Part shown: positions 17,364 through 25,807 of the stretch, in pieces | Numbering within the stretch: the stretch's first letter is position 1 | Layout of the letters: every line of letters starts with the position of its first letter | Source: Campylobacter_A concisus_Y | GTDB lineage: Bacteria > Campylobacterota > Campylobacteria > Campylobacterales > Campylobacteraceae | NCBI RefSeq assembly: GCF_902460415.1 | Contig: NZ_CABPTY010000002.1 | Location: forward strand, 221,036 to 285,035 | Length of the DNA: 64,000 nt | Direction of reading: 5' to 3' | Made by a program: the position numbers and the translations under genes | The notes under the pieces: model-generated | Seen by the model: the letters and a program-made list of their open reading frames with translations, nothing else | Told to the model about the DNA's origin: nothing | Databases searched by the model: none

Positions 17364-17717
17364 TTATGAGTTGTTATTTTGAAATTTATAGATTGCTTCT
17401 TTGATACTAGTTAGATTATAGTTTATCGCTCGCTCTAGCTCAGGCAAACTAAGATTTTCATTTGCATCAAATGCCGTTGTTATCTCATTTAGCTCTTTTG
17501 TCTCATCACTTATAAGTATTGTACTTTTAAAATCAGCATCATCTATCTGGCTAAATTTTAAAAAGATCGACTTAAGCTTATCTCTTAGAACTTCTTTATT
17601 TAGTTTTTTATTTTCTAAAGCTTTCTTTGTTCCACCATTTTTATTACAGGTTCTAAATATCGAATCTATTGTTTCATTCACTTCATCAATTAAAATTTCT
17701 GTTTTTTCACTTTGCAT
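17364..17717 (-). CDS. Hypothetical acidic helical protein
   Basis: The 117-aa protein is mostly charged helix with no signal peptide, membrane segment or recognised motif; a single cysteine sits in RTCNKNGG. The start is supported by AAGAGAG upstream of the ATG. It lies alone between astA and a 42-codon ORF, in a short accessory-looking interval before ilvD. Function is unknown. Confidence 0.55.
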   Translation of the reverse strand: MQSEKTEILIDEVNETIDSIFRTCNKNGGTKKALENKKLNKEVLRDKLKSIFLKFSQIDDADFKSTILISDETKELNEITTAFDANENLSLPELERAINYNLTSIKEAIYKFQNNNS

Positions 17718-17791
17718 ATAAAACTCTCTTAACTATAAATTAAATTTAAAATAAAAGCTAATCACTCTTGTTTTGGAGATTAGAAGTTGTT

Positions 17792-17920
17792 TTACTTCTT
17801 CGCGTAAAAAGGAAAAATTAAAGTTGTATTTGTGAAGTTATTTTCATAAAAGTTTGCACTAGAATTTAAAATTTTAGTTTGCATTGGCATCACTTTTATG
17901 CCCTCTATTTTTACGATCAT
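17792..17920 (-). CDS. Small ORF, possible N-terminal stub of a lost gene
   Basis: The frame could open at 18013, but the ATG at 17920 has a good Shine-Dalgarno (AAGGA, eight bases upstream) and gives 42 residues starting MIVKIEGIKVMP. There is no recognised domain. The abrupt end after an aromatic run (LIFPFYAKK) would also fit the remaining start of a longer decayed gene. Confidence 0.3.
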   Translation of the reverse strand: MIVKIEGIKVMPMQTKILNSSANFYENNFTNTTLIFPFYAKK

Positions 17921-18238
17921 TTTCTCATCCTTGTTAAAAAATTTTATCGCATTGTATAAATTTTCATAAGTCTTGTAAATTGTACCAAGGTACAATAAAG
18001 CCCTATAAATCAATATTTATAACACATTGATAATATTTTTACGTTATTATTTTGCATACTGTTTTGATTAAAATTACCGAAATTTCGTAGCTATTTAGCT
18101 CATCCTTTTTGGATAAATTTTAAAAATTTAATGTGTTATTTATGTAATAAAAAAATTTTTAAATTTGCAAAATTTTTTTAAAATCTTTGATACTTTATAT
18201 GTGATAAAATCCTCTCAAATTTTAAAAAAGGATCAAAT
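17921..18238. other. AT-rich leader before ilvD
   Basis: No gene is supported in this stretch. GATAAAAT at 18203-18210 could be the ilvD -10 box in a T-rich context, and AAAGGAT just before 18239 is the Shine-Dalgarno that selects the TTG start. I saw no leader peptide or attenuator. Confidence 0.35.
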
Positions 18239-19912
18239 TTGAGAAGCGACATAATCAAAAAAGGCTACACAAGAGCCCCACACCGCTCACTTTTACGTGC
18301 GACTGGACTAAAAGACAATGACTTTGCTAAACCATTTATCGGCGTTGCAAACAGCTTTATAGAGATCATACCTGGCCACTTTTTCTTAAATAAATATGCA
18401 CAAATTTTAAAAGATGAAATTCGCAAAAATGGCTGTATTCCATTTGAGTTTAACTGCATCGGCGTGGATGATGGCATCGCGATGGGGCATGGGGGCATGC
18501 TATATAGCTTGCCTAGCCGCGAGATCATCGCAAACTCGATCGAGACTGTGATGAACGCTCATGCACTTGATGCACTAGTTTGTATGCCAAACTGCGATAA
18601 GATCGTCCCTGGAATGGTTATGGGCGCTTTAAGGGTCAATGTCCCGACCGTGTTTGTAAGCGGTGGCCCAATGAAAAAGGGCTACACAAAAGATGGCAAG
18701 CCGATAGATCTTGCGACTGCGTTTGAGGCGGTTGGTAAATTTGAGACCAAAGAGATAGATGAGGCTGAGCTAAAAGATATCGAGTGCAATGCATGCCCAA
18801 GCGGTGGCAGCTGCAGCGGTATGTTTACGGCAAATTCCATGAATACGCTTTGTGAAGCAATGGGCATAGCACTTCCTGGCAACGGCACTATCCTAGCGCT
18901 AACTCCGGAGCGTGAGGAGCTTATTAGACAGGCTGCTCGCAGAATCTGTGAGATCGCACTTGATGAGAAATTTAAGATAAGAAACATACTAAATGAAAAA
19001 GCAATCCGCAACGCACTTGTCGTTGATATGGCGATGGGCGGCAGCAGCAACACCGTCCTTCATATGCTAGCCATATCAAGAGAGGCTGGCGTAAATTTAG
19101 ATATTAAAGAGCTAAATAAGATCAGCCAAAATATCGCCCACATCGCTAAGATCAGCCCAAGCTTACCAAATGTGCATATGGAGGATATCGGCAGAGCTGG
19201 CGGCATGAATGCGGTGATAAAAGAAATTTCACGCAGAGATAACGGCATGCTAAACCTAGACAACATAACAGTTAGCGGCGAAACTTTGGGTGAGCGCGTA
19301 GAAGTAAGTGACATCAAAGATGAAAGCATCATTCACAAAGTAGAAAACGCCTATTCACAAGTTGGCGGACTTGCCATTTTATTTGGAAATTTGGCCGAGC
19401 AAGGCTGTGTCATCAAGACAGCTGGCATCGTTGGTGAGCGTAAATTTAGCGGCAAAGCTGTCTGCTTTAACTCACAAGATGAAGCAATAGCTGGCATCTC
19501 AAGTGGCAAAGTAGATAAAGGTGATGTCGTCGTCATCCGCTACGAAGGCCCACGCGGAGGCCCTGGCATGCAAGAGATGCTAAGCCCTACTTCACTCATC
19601 ATGGGACGAGGACTTGGCGCAGACGTGGCTCTTATCACAGATGGTCGCTTTAGCGGAGCGACAAGGGGTCTAAGCATCGGTCACGTGAGCCCAGAGGCAG
19701 CTGAGGGTGGTATGATAGGCTTGCTACAAGATGGCGATATCATTGATATAGACGTCGATAAATACGAGATAAATGTTCGCTTAAGCGAAGCTGAGATCGC
19801 AAAGAGAAGAGCGGAATTTAAGCCAGTTGATAAACCGCTAACATCTCGCTGGCTAAGGCAATACCGCAAACTAGTCACAAACGCAAGCAACGGTGCAGTG
19901 CTAGAAGCATAA
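18239..19912 (+). CDS. ilvD: Dihydroxy-acid dehydratase
   Basis: The 557-aa iron-sulfur enzyme dehydrates 2,3-dihydroxy acids in valine and isoleucine synthesis. Cluster-ligand cysteines lie in MPNCDKIVPGM and ACPSGGSCSGMFTANSM; other signatures are MAMGGSSNTVLHM and YEGPRGGPGMQEM. The start is a TTG with AAAGGAT six to eleven bases upstream, giving RSDIIKKGYTRAPHRSLL after the initiator. Length is normal. A long hairpin follows the stop. Confidence 0.96.
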   Translation: MRSDIIKKGYTRAPHRSLLRATGLKDNDFAKPFIGVANSFIEIIPGHFFLNKYAQILKDEIRKNGCIPFEFNCIGVDDGIAMGHGGMLYSLPSREIIANSIETVMNAHALDALVCMPNCDKIVPGMVMGALRVNVPTVFVSGGPMKKGYTKDGKPIDLATAFEAVGKFETKEIDEAELKDIECNACPSGGSCSGMFTANSMNTLCEAMGIALPGNGTILALTPEREELIRQAARRICEIALDEKFKIRNILNEKAIRNALVVDMAMGGSSNTVLHMLAISREAGVNLDIKELNKISQNIAHIAKISPSLPNVHMEDIGRAGGMNAVIKEISRRDNGMLNLDNITVSGETLGERVEVSDIKDESIIHKVENAYSQVGGLAILFGNLAEQGCVIKTAGIVGERKFSGKAVCFNSQDEAIAGISSGKVDKGDVVVIRYEGPRGGPGMQEMLSPTSLIMGRGLGADVALITDGRFSGATRGLSIGHVSPEAAEGGMIGLLQDGDIIDIDVDKYEINVRLSEAEIAKRRAEFKPVDKPLTSRWLRQYRKLVTNASNGAVLEA

Positions 19913-19921
19913 AAATTTACT

Positions 19922-19952
19922 ATAAAAGCAAGGAGTGTCTCTTTGCTTTTAT
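19922..19952 (+). terminator. Long hairpin after ilvD
   Basis: A 14-bp stem (ATAAAAGCAAGGAG / CTCTTTGCTTTTAT, one G-T pair) with a 3-base loop sits in the gap between ilvD and rmuC. The T-rich descending arm is followed by AAAAATAT rather than a T run. Confidence 0.5.
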
Positions 19953-19990
19953 AAAAATATAAAAATTTCTTCATTTTTTAAGGATACTAA

Positions 19991-21559
19991 ATGCAACAAG
20001 ATTTCTATTTTTATGCTGCCATATTTTTAGGAGTACTATTTTTGATTGCGATATTTGTCATCTACTCATTTAATAGAGACAAACTTGAGCTAAAGAGAAA
20101 TTTGGCACAGAAAGAGCAAGAAAATTTTGAAATTTCATCAAATCTAACAAATTTAGTATCTAAAAATAGTGAAAATCTGCAGCTAATTAGCGAGCAAAAA
20201 GCAAGACTTATGTCAAATCACGAGCGAATAGACGAGCTCATCAGTGAGATCGATGCTCTAAAAACCAAAATAGCACAAAAAGACGAAGCCGAAGACGCGA
20301 TGGAGCGCGTGATAAACGAGCTTAAAGAGAGTATCGGTACAGCAAATGAAAGGGCCAAGAATAACGAGGCAAATTTCACTGCAACTCTAGCCGAGCTAAA
20401 TCAAAATAAAAATGCTTTAACTGAAGCAAATGAGAGAGAAAATAGATTAAAACGTGATATGGCTGTGCTTAGAAATGAAATAGAAGCAAAAGAAAATAGC
20501 CTAAAAGAGCAAGAGGCAAATTTATTAAAAGTAAAAAATGAGTTAAATTTGGAATTTTCTAATCTTGCAAATAAAATATTTGAAGAAAAAAGTGCAAATT
20601 TCACACAAAATAGCCAAAATTCTTTAGATCTTTTACTAAAGCCACTAAAGGAGCAAATTTCAACCTTTCAAGAGCGCGTAAATGCAGTCCACGATGAGTC
20701 AGTTAAAGGTATGAGCGCGTTAGGAACGCAGATTAAGCACATAAGTGAAATTGGTATCTCAATGTCAAAAGAGGCAAACTCACTAGCCACTGCACTAAAA
20801 GGTAGCAATAAAACACTTGGAAACTGGGGTGAAATACAGCTTGAACGCACATTTGAGGCTTCTGGACTTGTTAAAGATGAGCACTACTTGACACAACAAA
20901 ATTTCAAGAACGAAGAGGGCAAACGTCTTATTCCTGATTTTATAGTAAAGATACCAGATGGCAAGCATCTAATAGTTGATTCTAAAGTCTCACTTATAGC
21001 TTACGAAAAGGCTATCACAGCCAGCAATGAGGAAGAGCTAAATTTAGCATTGAAAGAGTATATTGCTTCTATGAAAAATCACATAGATAGCTTAAATAGC
21101 AAAAATTACAGTGAGATCGTACCTGATAGCCCTGATTTTGTATTGATGTTTATACCAATTGAACCAGCATATATCGAGGCTATGAAATTTGATAGTTCCC
21201 TTTTTGACTACGCATTTCAAAAGCGCGTAATACTAGTATCTCACACTACACTTATGCCTATTCTTCGCACAGTGGCAAATTTATGGCGCATAGAGCGTGG
21301 CAATGAAGAGGCCAAAAATATCGTAAAGAGTGCGATTAAAATTTATGATAAAGTCCGCAATGTGGCCGAGCATATGAATAGACTTAGCAATACACTAAAT
21401 ACTGCAAATAAACATTTTAACGCCCTTGCATCAAGTTTTAGTGGTAGAGATGGTCTTGTTAGTAGACTTGAAAATTTTAAACGCTTGTCTCCAGACGAGC
21501 AAAAAGATATAGAAGTAAAAGAGATCGGCGTAAATAACGAATTAGAAAAAGAGGATTAG
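19991..21559 (+). CDS. rmuC: DNA recombination protein RmuC homologue
   Basis: The 522-aa protein has an N-terminal membrane helix (about residues 7-26), a long coiled coil (about 30-200) and the RmuC nuclease-fold domain with LGNWGEIQLERTFEASGL, IPDFIVKIPDG and LIVDSKVSLIAYE. RmuC is thought to limit rearrangements at inverted repeats by acting on DNA structures near the membrane. The length and order fit the family. Confidence 0.9.
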   Translation: MQQDFYFYAAIFLGVLFLIAIFVIYSFNRDKLELKRNLAQKEQENFEISSNLTNLVSKNSENLQLISEQKARLMSNHERIDELISEIDALKTKIAQKDEAEDAMERVINELKESIGTANERAKNNEANFTATLAELNQNKNALTEANERENRLKRDMAVLRNEIEAKENSLKEQEANLLKVKNELNLEFSNLANKIFEEKSANFTQNSQNSLDLLLKPLKEQISTFQERVNAVHDESVKGMSALGTQIKHISEIGISMSKEANSLATALKGSNKTLGNWGEIQLERTFEASGLVKDEHYLTQQNFKNEEGKRLIPDFIVKIPDGKHLIVDSKVSLIAYEKAITASNEEELNLALKEYIASMKNHIDSLNSKNYSEIVPDSPDFVLMFIPIEPAYIEAMKFDSSLFDYAFQKRVILVSHTTLMPILRTVANLWRIERGNEEAKNIVKSAIKIYDKVRNVAEHMNRLSNTLNTANKHFNALASSFSGRDGLVSRLENFKRLSPDEQKDIEVKEIGVNNELEKED

Positions 21560-21561
21560 GA

Positions 21562-21588
21562 TATGGCTAGAAAAACTAGCCATAAAAT
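21562..21588. terminator. Terminator between convergent rmuC and small secreted gene
   Basis: A 9-bp stem (TATGGCTAG / CTAGCCATA) with a 5-A loop is followed on the plus strand by AAATTTATTTT. It probably serves rmuC and perhaps both genes. Confidence 0.6.
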
Positions 21589-21879
21589 TTATTTTAAAAG
21601 ACCTTGTTTTTTCATTTGTTCCATTACTTGAGCAAACATCTCTTTAGCTTGTTTGCAAGTAGCGTCTTGTTGCTCTTTTGGAAGTGCAGCAAGTTGATCC
21701 ATTGATTGCTTCTTTTGATCTTCATAAATTTTTACTTGTTGATCTTGACCAGCTTTTTTGTAAGCTTCAACCATCTTATCGATGTCTGAGAAGTATGATT
21801 TGCAAGTATCTGTAAGATCTGCAGCGTTTAGGCTTAGTGCAAAGCCAAGAGTAGCTAAAACTAAAAGTGATTTTTTCAT
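21589..21879 (-). CDS. Small secreted protein, DUF5339-like
   Basis: The 96-aa protein has a signal peptide (cleavage near LNAAD), a mature helical body and two cysteines (DTCKSYF and ATCKQAK) that may form a disulfide. It resembles the small periplasmic DUF5339 proteins of Campylobacter; this family name is from memory. AGGAG precedes the ATG. No function is known. Confidence 0.7.
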   Translation of the reverse strand: MKKSLLVLATLGFALSLNAADLTDTCKSYFSDIDKMVEAYKKAGQDQQVKIYEDQKKQSMDQLAALPKEQQDATCKQAKEMFAQVMEQMKKQGLLK

Positions 21880-21943
21880 CTCTTTCTCCTTGTGAAAATT
21901 TGAAAGGATTGTATCATTTTTATAATATTTTATGACTTAAATT

Positions 21944-21971
21944 AATAGCCAAGACAAGCGTCTTGGCTATT
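21944..21971 (-). terminator. Terminator of the desulforubrerythrin gene
   Basis: A perfect 12-bp stem (AATAGCCAAGAC / GTCTTGGCTATT) with a 4-base loop lies just beyond the gene's stop on the minus strand and is followed by AATTT. Confidence 0.65.
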
Positions 21972-21980
21972 TTTGGCTTT

Positions 21981-22625
21981 TTAGCCTAGAAATTCACGTT
22001 TAAAATACTCTTTTGGAGCTTTGCAAAGTGGGCAAGCGCCTGGAGCTTTTTTGCCTCTGTGAACGTGTCCGCACACCTCACAAACCCAGATATCTTCCTC
22101 ATCGCTCTCAAAAAAGCCCTCTTCATCAAGCATCTTTTTAAGCTCTAGATATTCTCTTTCATGCTCAACCTCAACCTTACCGATCGCATTAAATAGCCTT
22201 TCAACATCTCTTAGCTCTTCTTCTTTTGCGATCTTTGCAAAGTCTGGATACATAGTCGTATGCTCGTAGTTTTCGCCAGCTGCCGCGTCAAGTAAATTTT
22301 TATCCATCTTATCTATCGGATCGTTCATTAGCTCGTGATATTTTTTAAACTCAGCTCTTGCATGCCATTTTTCATTTTCAGCTGCCTCGTAAAAGTGTCT
22401 AGCTATCGCGTGATAGCCTGCTTCTTTGGCTAGATCGCCGTAAAGCTCGTACTTGTTTCTAGCTTGTGACTCGCCAGCAAATGCCTTCATCAAATTTACC
22501 GCTGTTAAATTTTCAGTTACACATTTCATCTCTTCGCCGCAACAGGTTAGTGTACCGCCGCCAACCTTTTGTACCTCGATCTCGTTGCCGCATTTTTCGC
22601 ATCTGTATGTTTCGTATTGTCTCAT
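21981..22625 (-). CDS. rrc: Desulforubrerythrin (peroxide reductase)
   Basis: The 214-aa protein has three parts: an N-terminal desulforedoxin-like site (YRCEKCGNE ... LTCCGEEM), a four-helix diiron domain with AGESQARNKYE, NEKWHAR and VEVEHEREY ligand segments, and a C-terminal rubredoxin site (WVCEVCGHVH ... ACPLCKAP). This three-part architecture is that of Campylobacter jejuni desulforubrerythrin (Rrc), which reduces hydrogen peroxide with electrons from NAD(P)H-linked carriers. It appears monocistronic with its own terminator. Confidence 0.93.
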   Translation of the reverse strand: MRQYETYRCEKCGNEIEVQKVGGGTLTCCGEEMKCVTENLTAVNLMKAFAGESQARNKYELYGDLAKEAGYHAIARHFYEAAENEKWHARAEFKKYHELMNDPIDKMDKNLLDAAAGENYEHTTMYPDFAKIAKEEELRDVERLFNAIGKVEVEHEREYLELKKMLDEEGFFESDEEDIWVCEVCGHVHRGKKAPGACPLCKAPKEYFKREFLG

Positions 22626-22719
22626 TTTAACTCCTATTTTGATAAATTTTTGAGTGGATTATAACCAAATAATTAAAATAAGTAAATAATAATTTTTATT
22701 GATAACGTATATTATTATT

Positions 22720-22944
22720 TTATTTTTTACATAAAGTTTGTGTGAGTTTTGTTACAAATGGAGAGACTAGCAAAAGCACAGGATACGCCACTACAAAGGC
22801 TTTTACATAAGCAATTAGCCAAATTTTCACAAAGCCATCAATAAAACCAAGGTTTAAATATGTCAGCACAAATGACATAAAAAACGCCATAAATGCTGAC
22901 ATTATAAACGCAAAAACATATCTATAAAATTTCGCTGGTATCAT
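22720..22944 (-). CDS. DUF2798 small membrane protein
   Basis: The 74-aa protein has two membrane helices (about residues 8-30 and 43-65) and the FxMSFVxTxxNxG pattern of DUF2798. Its ATG overlaps the stop of the upstream flavin-type reductase by four bases (ATGA), so the pair is translated together. Function is unknown. Confidence 0.75.
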   Translation of the reverse strand: MIPAKFYRYVFAFIMSAFMAFFMSFVLTYLNLGFIDGFVKIWLIAYVKAFVVAYPVLLLVSPFVTKLTQTLCKK

Positions 22945-23501
22945 GAAATTTTACCTATCAGCTCCTCTAGCCTCTTTGCATGATCAAGCGCCTTTTGCCT
23001 CATCAAAGCAAGCTTTGCCTCATCGTGCCTGCTCTGATATGATAGCCCTCCGCTATAAACATAGCCTGCAAACTCCATGCCACACATATTTGCTAACGCC
23101 TTAAGTGATGGCAAAAACTCCTCTATCTCATAGCGCTGAAGCGCCTCTTTTTTATAAAGCTCCTCAGGCGAGCCAGAAGTAAATGAAAGTACCAGCTTTT
23201 TACCCCGTAGCTTATCTCCGCTGCTGCCATGAGAGAAGCCATGAACTAGCACATCTTCAAACCACTTTTGTAAAAGCGATGGCACGCCGTACCAGAAAAA
23301 TGGATAAACAAGCACGATCACATCAGCCTTTACTAGCTTTTCTTGCTCGGCTTTTACGTCGATAGCGTAGTTTTTATAAAGCTCGCTTAGTATGTCAAAT
23401 TTAGCCTCTGGCAAGTGCTTTTTTAGCTCGCCTAATATGATCTTATTCGCAAAGGAATTTTCAAGGTCGGTGTGACCTGATACGACTAAAATTTCACTCA
23501 T
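22941..23501 (-). CDS. NAD(P)H-dependent quinone reductase-like flavoprotein
   Basis: The 186-aa protein has the flavodoxin-like fold of the KefF/MdaB/NQO group. It starts with ILVVSGHTDLENSFANK (flavin phosphate loop) and has IVLVYPFFWYGVPSLLQKWFEDV, a family signature. The enzyme should carry out two-electron reduction of quinones. It lies at the downstream end of the tannase-type cluster, where it might handle phenolic or quinone products; that link is inference. Confidence 0.83.
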   Translation of the reverse strand: MSEILVVSGHTDLENSFANKIILGELKKHLPEAKFDILSELYKNYAIDVKAEQEKLVKADVIVLVYPFFWYGVPSLLQKWFEDVLVHGFSHGSSGDKLRGKKLVLSFTSGSPEELYKKEALQRYEIEEFLPSLKALANMCGMEFAGYVYSGGLSYQSRHDEAKLALMRQKALDHAKRLEELIGKIS

Positions 23502-23531
23502 TTTTACCCCTTTAAATTTACTTTCTTAAAT

Positions 23532-25103
23532 TTACTTGCAAACAAAGCTACTTGCCTTGCTCACGTCACCGCCCACGTATGTAGCCACCTTTGGATACGC
23601 ACACACCAAAAATTCCTTGCCAGCATAGGTCTTGCTCTTAGCTAGCATGCTCTTTGGCGCTTCGCCCTTTTCATGCCACGCTTCAAGCGCACTAAGCGGA
23701 TCGACGTCATCTATGCCGTTGCCGCCACCGCAATGGTTCATCCCAGGTAGCGCAAAAAATGCCGCGAAATTTTGGCTATTTTTATTATCAGCCTCTAGCT
23801 TTTTAAACCAATCCCTTTGATCTTTAGCTGAAAAAACTGGGTCTGAGACGCCAGTTACGATGATTAGCTTACCGCCATTTGCGCTAAATGTGCTAAGGCT
23901 TGTTGAGATGGCGTCATTTATCGCCGCAGTCTCGAAAGTCTTTGGCGTGTCTTTGTCAAAGTCAAAATTTATCGTGTCAAAATTTGGCTGTGCTGGCGTT
24001 AGAAAATAATAATTCACCGAGCCGCTTGAGAGCGTGATATTTCTAGCATTTGGCTTGGCGCTTTGTGAGTCGCCTAGCTTCCACTGTCTCCAGCCCTCGG
24101 CGCTCACGCCTGAGTCGTAAAACCAGCCACTATAAATTTGTTCACCCTTGCTGTTTCTGGCTCCGTTAAAGATTTTCTCTATCGCCTCTATCTTTTGCTT
24201 TACTAAATTTAGACTTTTTGGATCAAATTTGCACGCTTCCCACGCATTTATGATCCCATCTTTTAACCCGTCTAAGGCGTCACATTTTTCTAGCACAGCG
24301 TGGCTTAGCTTGTCAAGGTCGTCCTTAGTTAGTGCATTTGCAAAAATTTTCTCGCCTTTTTCATTTTTTGGAGCTATCTTCATAAGGGCTTGGTTGTCCC
24401 ACTGCTGAGCGATCGCCGCGCGAGATAGCCTAAAGCCAGGGTTTGCAGCGATGACGCCATCAAATTCTAGCGGATAACGCTGGGCTGCGATTAGTGCTGC
24501 CCTGCCGCCATTTGAGCAGCCCATGAAGTAGCTATGCTTTGGCTTTTTGGCGTATGCGGCAGCTAAAATTTGCTTAGATGCGTCCGTGACCTTGCCGATC
24601 GCCTGATAGGCGTAGTCTAGCCTTGCTTGCTGATCTAGCCCAAACTCAGCCGTTGGCTTTGGGTGGCCTGAGTTTGTTGTAACTACCGCGTAACCTCTAA
24701 GAAGCGCTGGCGTGGCTGTGCTTGTTCGTATCGGCACTGCGCCAAGAGTAGGCGCTACAAAGCCGTCCATACCGCCCCCACCTTGAAACAAAAATTTCTC
24801 ATTCCACTGCTCTGGCAGCCTTATCTCGTAATCAATCGCATACTCTTTGCCGTCACTTCCAGTGCGTTTATAGAGTTTGCCATGCACCACGCAGTGAGGC
24901 TTTGCTTTGATATTATTTTTGCTGCCGCCAGTTAGCGCAGACATCTTATCGGCTGATACTTCGCCACTCTCATTCCACACCGCATCTATCATCTCGTTGT
25001 TTAAAATTTTCGCGTCTTTTAAACTCTCACATCCTGCCTTATCAAGGGCAAAAGCCGTGCTGCCAATGAGTGCCAGTGCGCAAAAAAGTGAAATTTTCTT
25101 CAT
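23532..25103 (-). CDS. Tannase/feruloyl esterase family hydrolase
   Basis: The 523-aa exported protein (signal peptide to about residue 19) is an alpha/beta hydrolase of the fungal-type tannase/feruloyl esterase family. The full CS-D-HC arrangement is present: C196-S197 in MGCSNGG, an Asp in GVSDPVF (about 421) and His-Cys in MNHCGGG (about 457-458). In this family the two cysteines bridge the catalytic Ser and His. It should split ester bonds of aromatic acids such as gallate or ferulate esters in the periplasm. A lid region lies between the Ser and the Asp. The substrate in this host is unknown. Confidence 0.88.
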   Translation of the reverse strand: MKKISLFCALALIGSTAFALDKAGCESLKDAKILNNEMIDAVWNESGEVSADKMSALTGGSKNNIKAKPHCVVHGKLYKRTGSDGKEYAIDYEIRLPEQWNEKFLFQGGGGMDGFVAPTLGAVPIRTSTATPALLRGYAVVTTNSGHPKPTAEFGLDQQARLDYAYQAIGKVTDASKQILAAAYAKKPKHSYFMGCSNGGRAALIAAQRYPLEFDGVIAANPGFRLSRAAIAQQWDNQALMKIAPKNEKGEKIFANALTKDDLDKLSHAVLEKCDALDGLKDGIINAWEACKFDPKSLNLVKQKIEAIEKIFNGARNSKGEQIYSGWFYDSGVSAEGWRQWKLGDSQSAKPNARNITLSSGSVNYYFLTPAQPNFDTINFDFDKDTPKTFETAAINDAISTSLSTFSANGGKLIIVTGVSDPVFSAKDQRDWFKKLEADNKNSQNFAAFFALPGMNHCGGGNGIDDVDPLSALEAWHEKGEAPKSMLAKSKTYAGKEFLVCAYPKVATYVGGDVSKASSFVCK

Positions 25104-25111
25104 AACATCTC

Positions 25112-25792
25112 CTAAAATTTTACCTTGCTAAATGAGGTCTCATTATTAAGACCAAAGCCGTCAAATTCGTCTATTAGCCCTGCTCGCTCTTTGGCGTAAG
25201 CCTTGTAGTTTTCGCTGTGGCGGTAGCTCTCAAAGCTAGCTTCGTCTTTGTAAATTTCAACTAGCACCCACTTGTTTGGCGCATCCTTTTTACTAAAGGC
25301 AAACTGCGCATAAGCGCCCTCATCTACACTTTTTTGCATATATTGTTTGATGATCTTTTCAAATTTCGCATCGCTTTTTGCTAAAAGGCTTAAATTTGTG
25401 ATGTGAAAGTAGGCATCTTTTAGCCTCTCCGGCGTTAAATTTTTAGAAAACGCAGCCCTCTTTTTTACACCAATAGCCTTTTTGCTAGCCAAAATTTCAG
25501 CACTTGCACTTGCAAATTTCTTAAAATGCGCCGAGCTTATATGCTTTTTATAAGCCGCCTCGTCCTTGTAAAACTCAAGCACGTAAAATAGCTCTGGCTT
25601 GCTCTTTGCGCTCGCAAAAAAGATCGCCTGCGTGCCTGGCTCGCTCTTTGAGCTTAGTATTTTTTCCCTGCCAAGCTGTCTAAGCAAGCTCTTGTTATTT
25701 GGCGTTGAAAGTAGCTCCTGTAAGCTCACTTTCGCCTCCGCCCCAAAGGCAAACGCCGCCAAAACCGCTAGTAAAAATAGCTTTTTAAACAT
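25112..25792 (-). CDS. Secreted double ABM-domain protein
   Basis: The roughly 226-aa protein has a signal peptide (cleavage near GAEA) and two tandem antibiotic-biosynthesis-monooxygenase-like ferredoxin folds (about residues 30-115 and 130-220). Each has the typical LxxFYKDEAAYxxH or VEIYKDEASFxxYR segment. Such domains serve as quinol monooxygenases or small-molecule binders. The ATG at 25792 with AAGGAG upstream is chosen over the adjacent TTG. It sits eight bases ahead of one tannase-type gene and just after the other, so a role with aromatic products is plausible. Confidence 0.75.
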   Translation of the reverse strand: MFKKLFLLAVLAAFAFGAEAKVSLQELLSTPNNKSLLRQLGREKILSSKSEPGTQAIFFASAKSKPELFYVLEFYKDEAAYKKHISSAHFKKFASASAEILASKKAIGVKKRAAFSKNLTPERLKDAYFHITNLSLLAKSDAKFEKIIKQYMQKSVDEGAYAQFAFSKKDAPNKWVLVEIYKDEASFESYRHSENYKAYAKERAGLIDEFDGFGLNNETSFSKVKF

Positions 25793-25807
25793 CAAAACTC
25801 CTTAAAT

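Noticed and set aside
23183..23365. Arg-rich plus-strand frames opposite the quinone-reductase and tannase genes, and similar antisense frames elsewhere
   Set aside because: They are shadows of well-supported genes, with no ribosome sites and unnatural composition.
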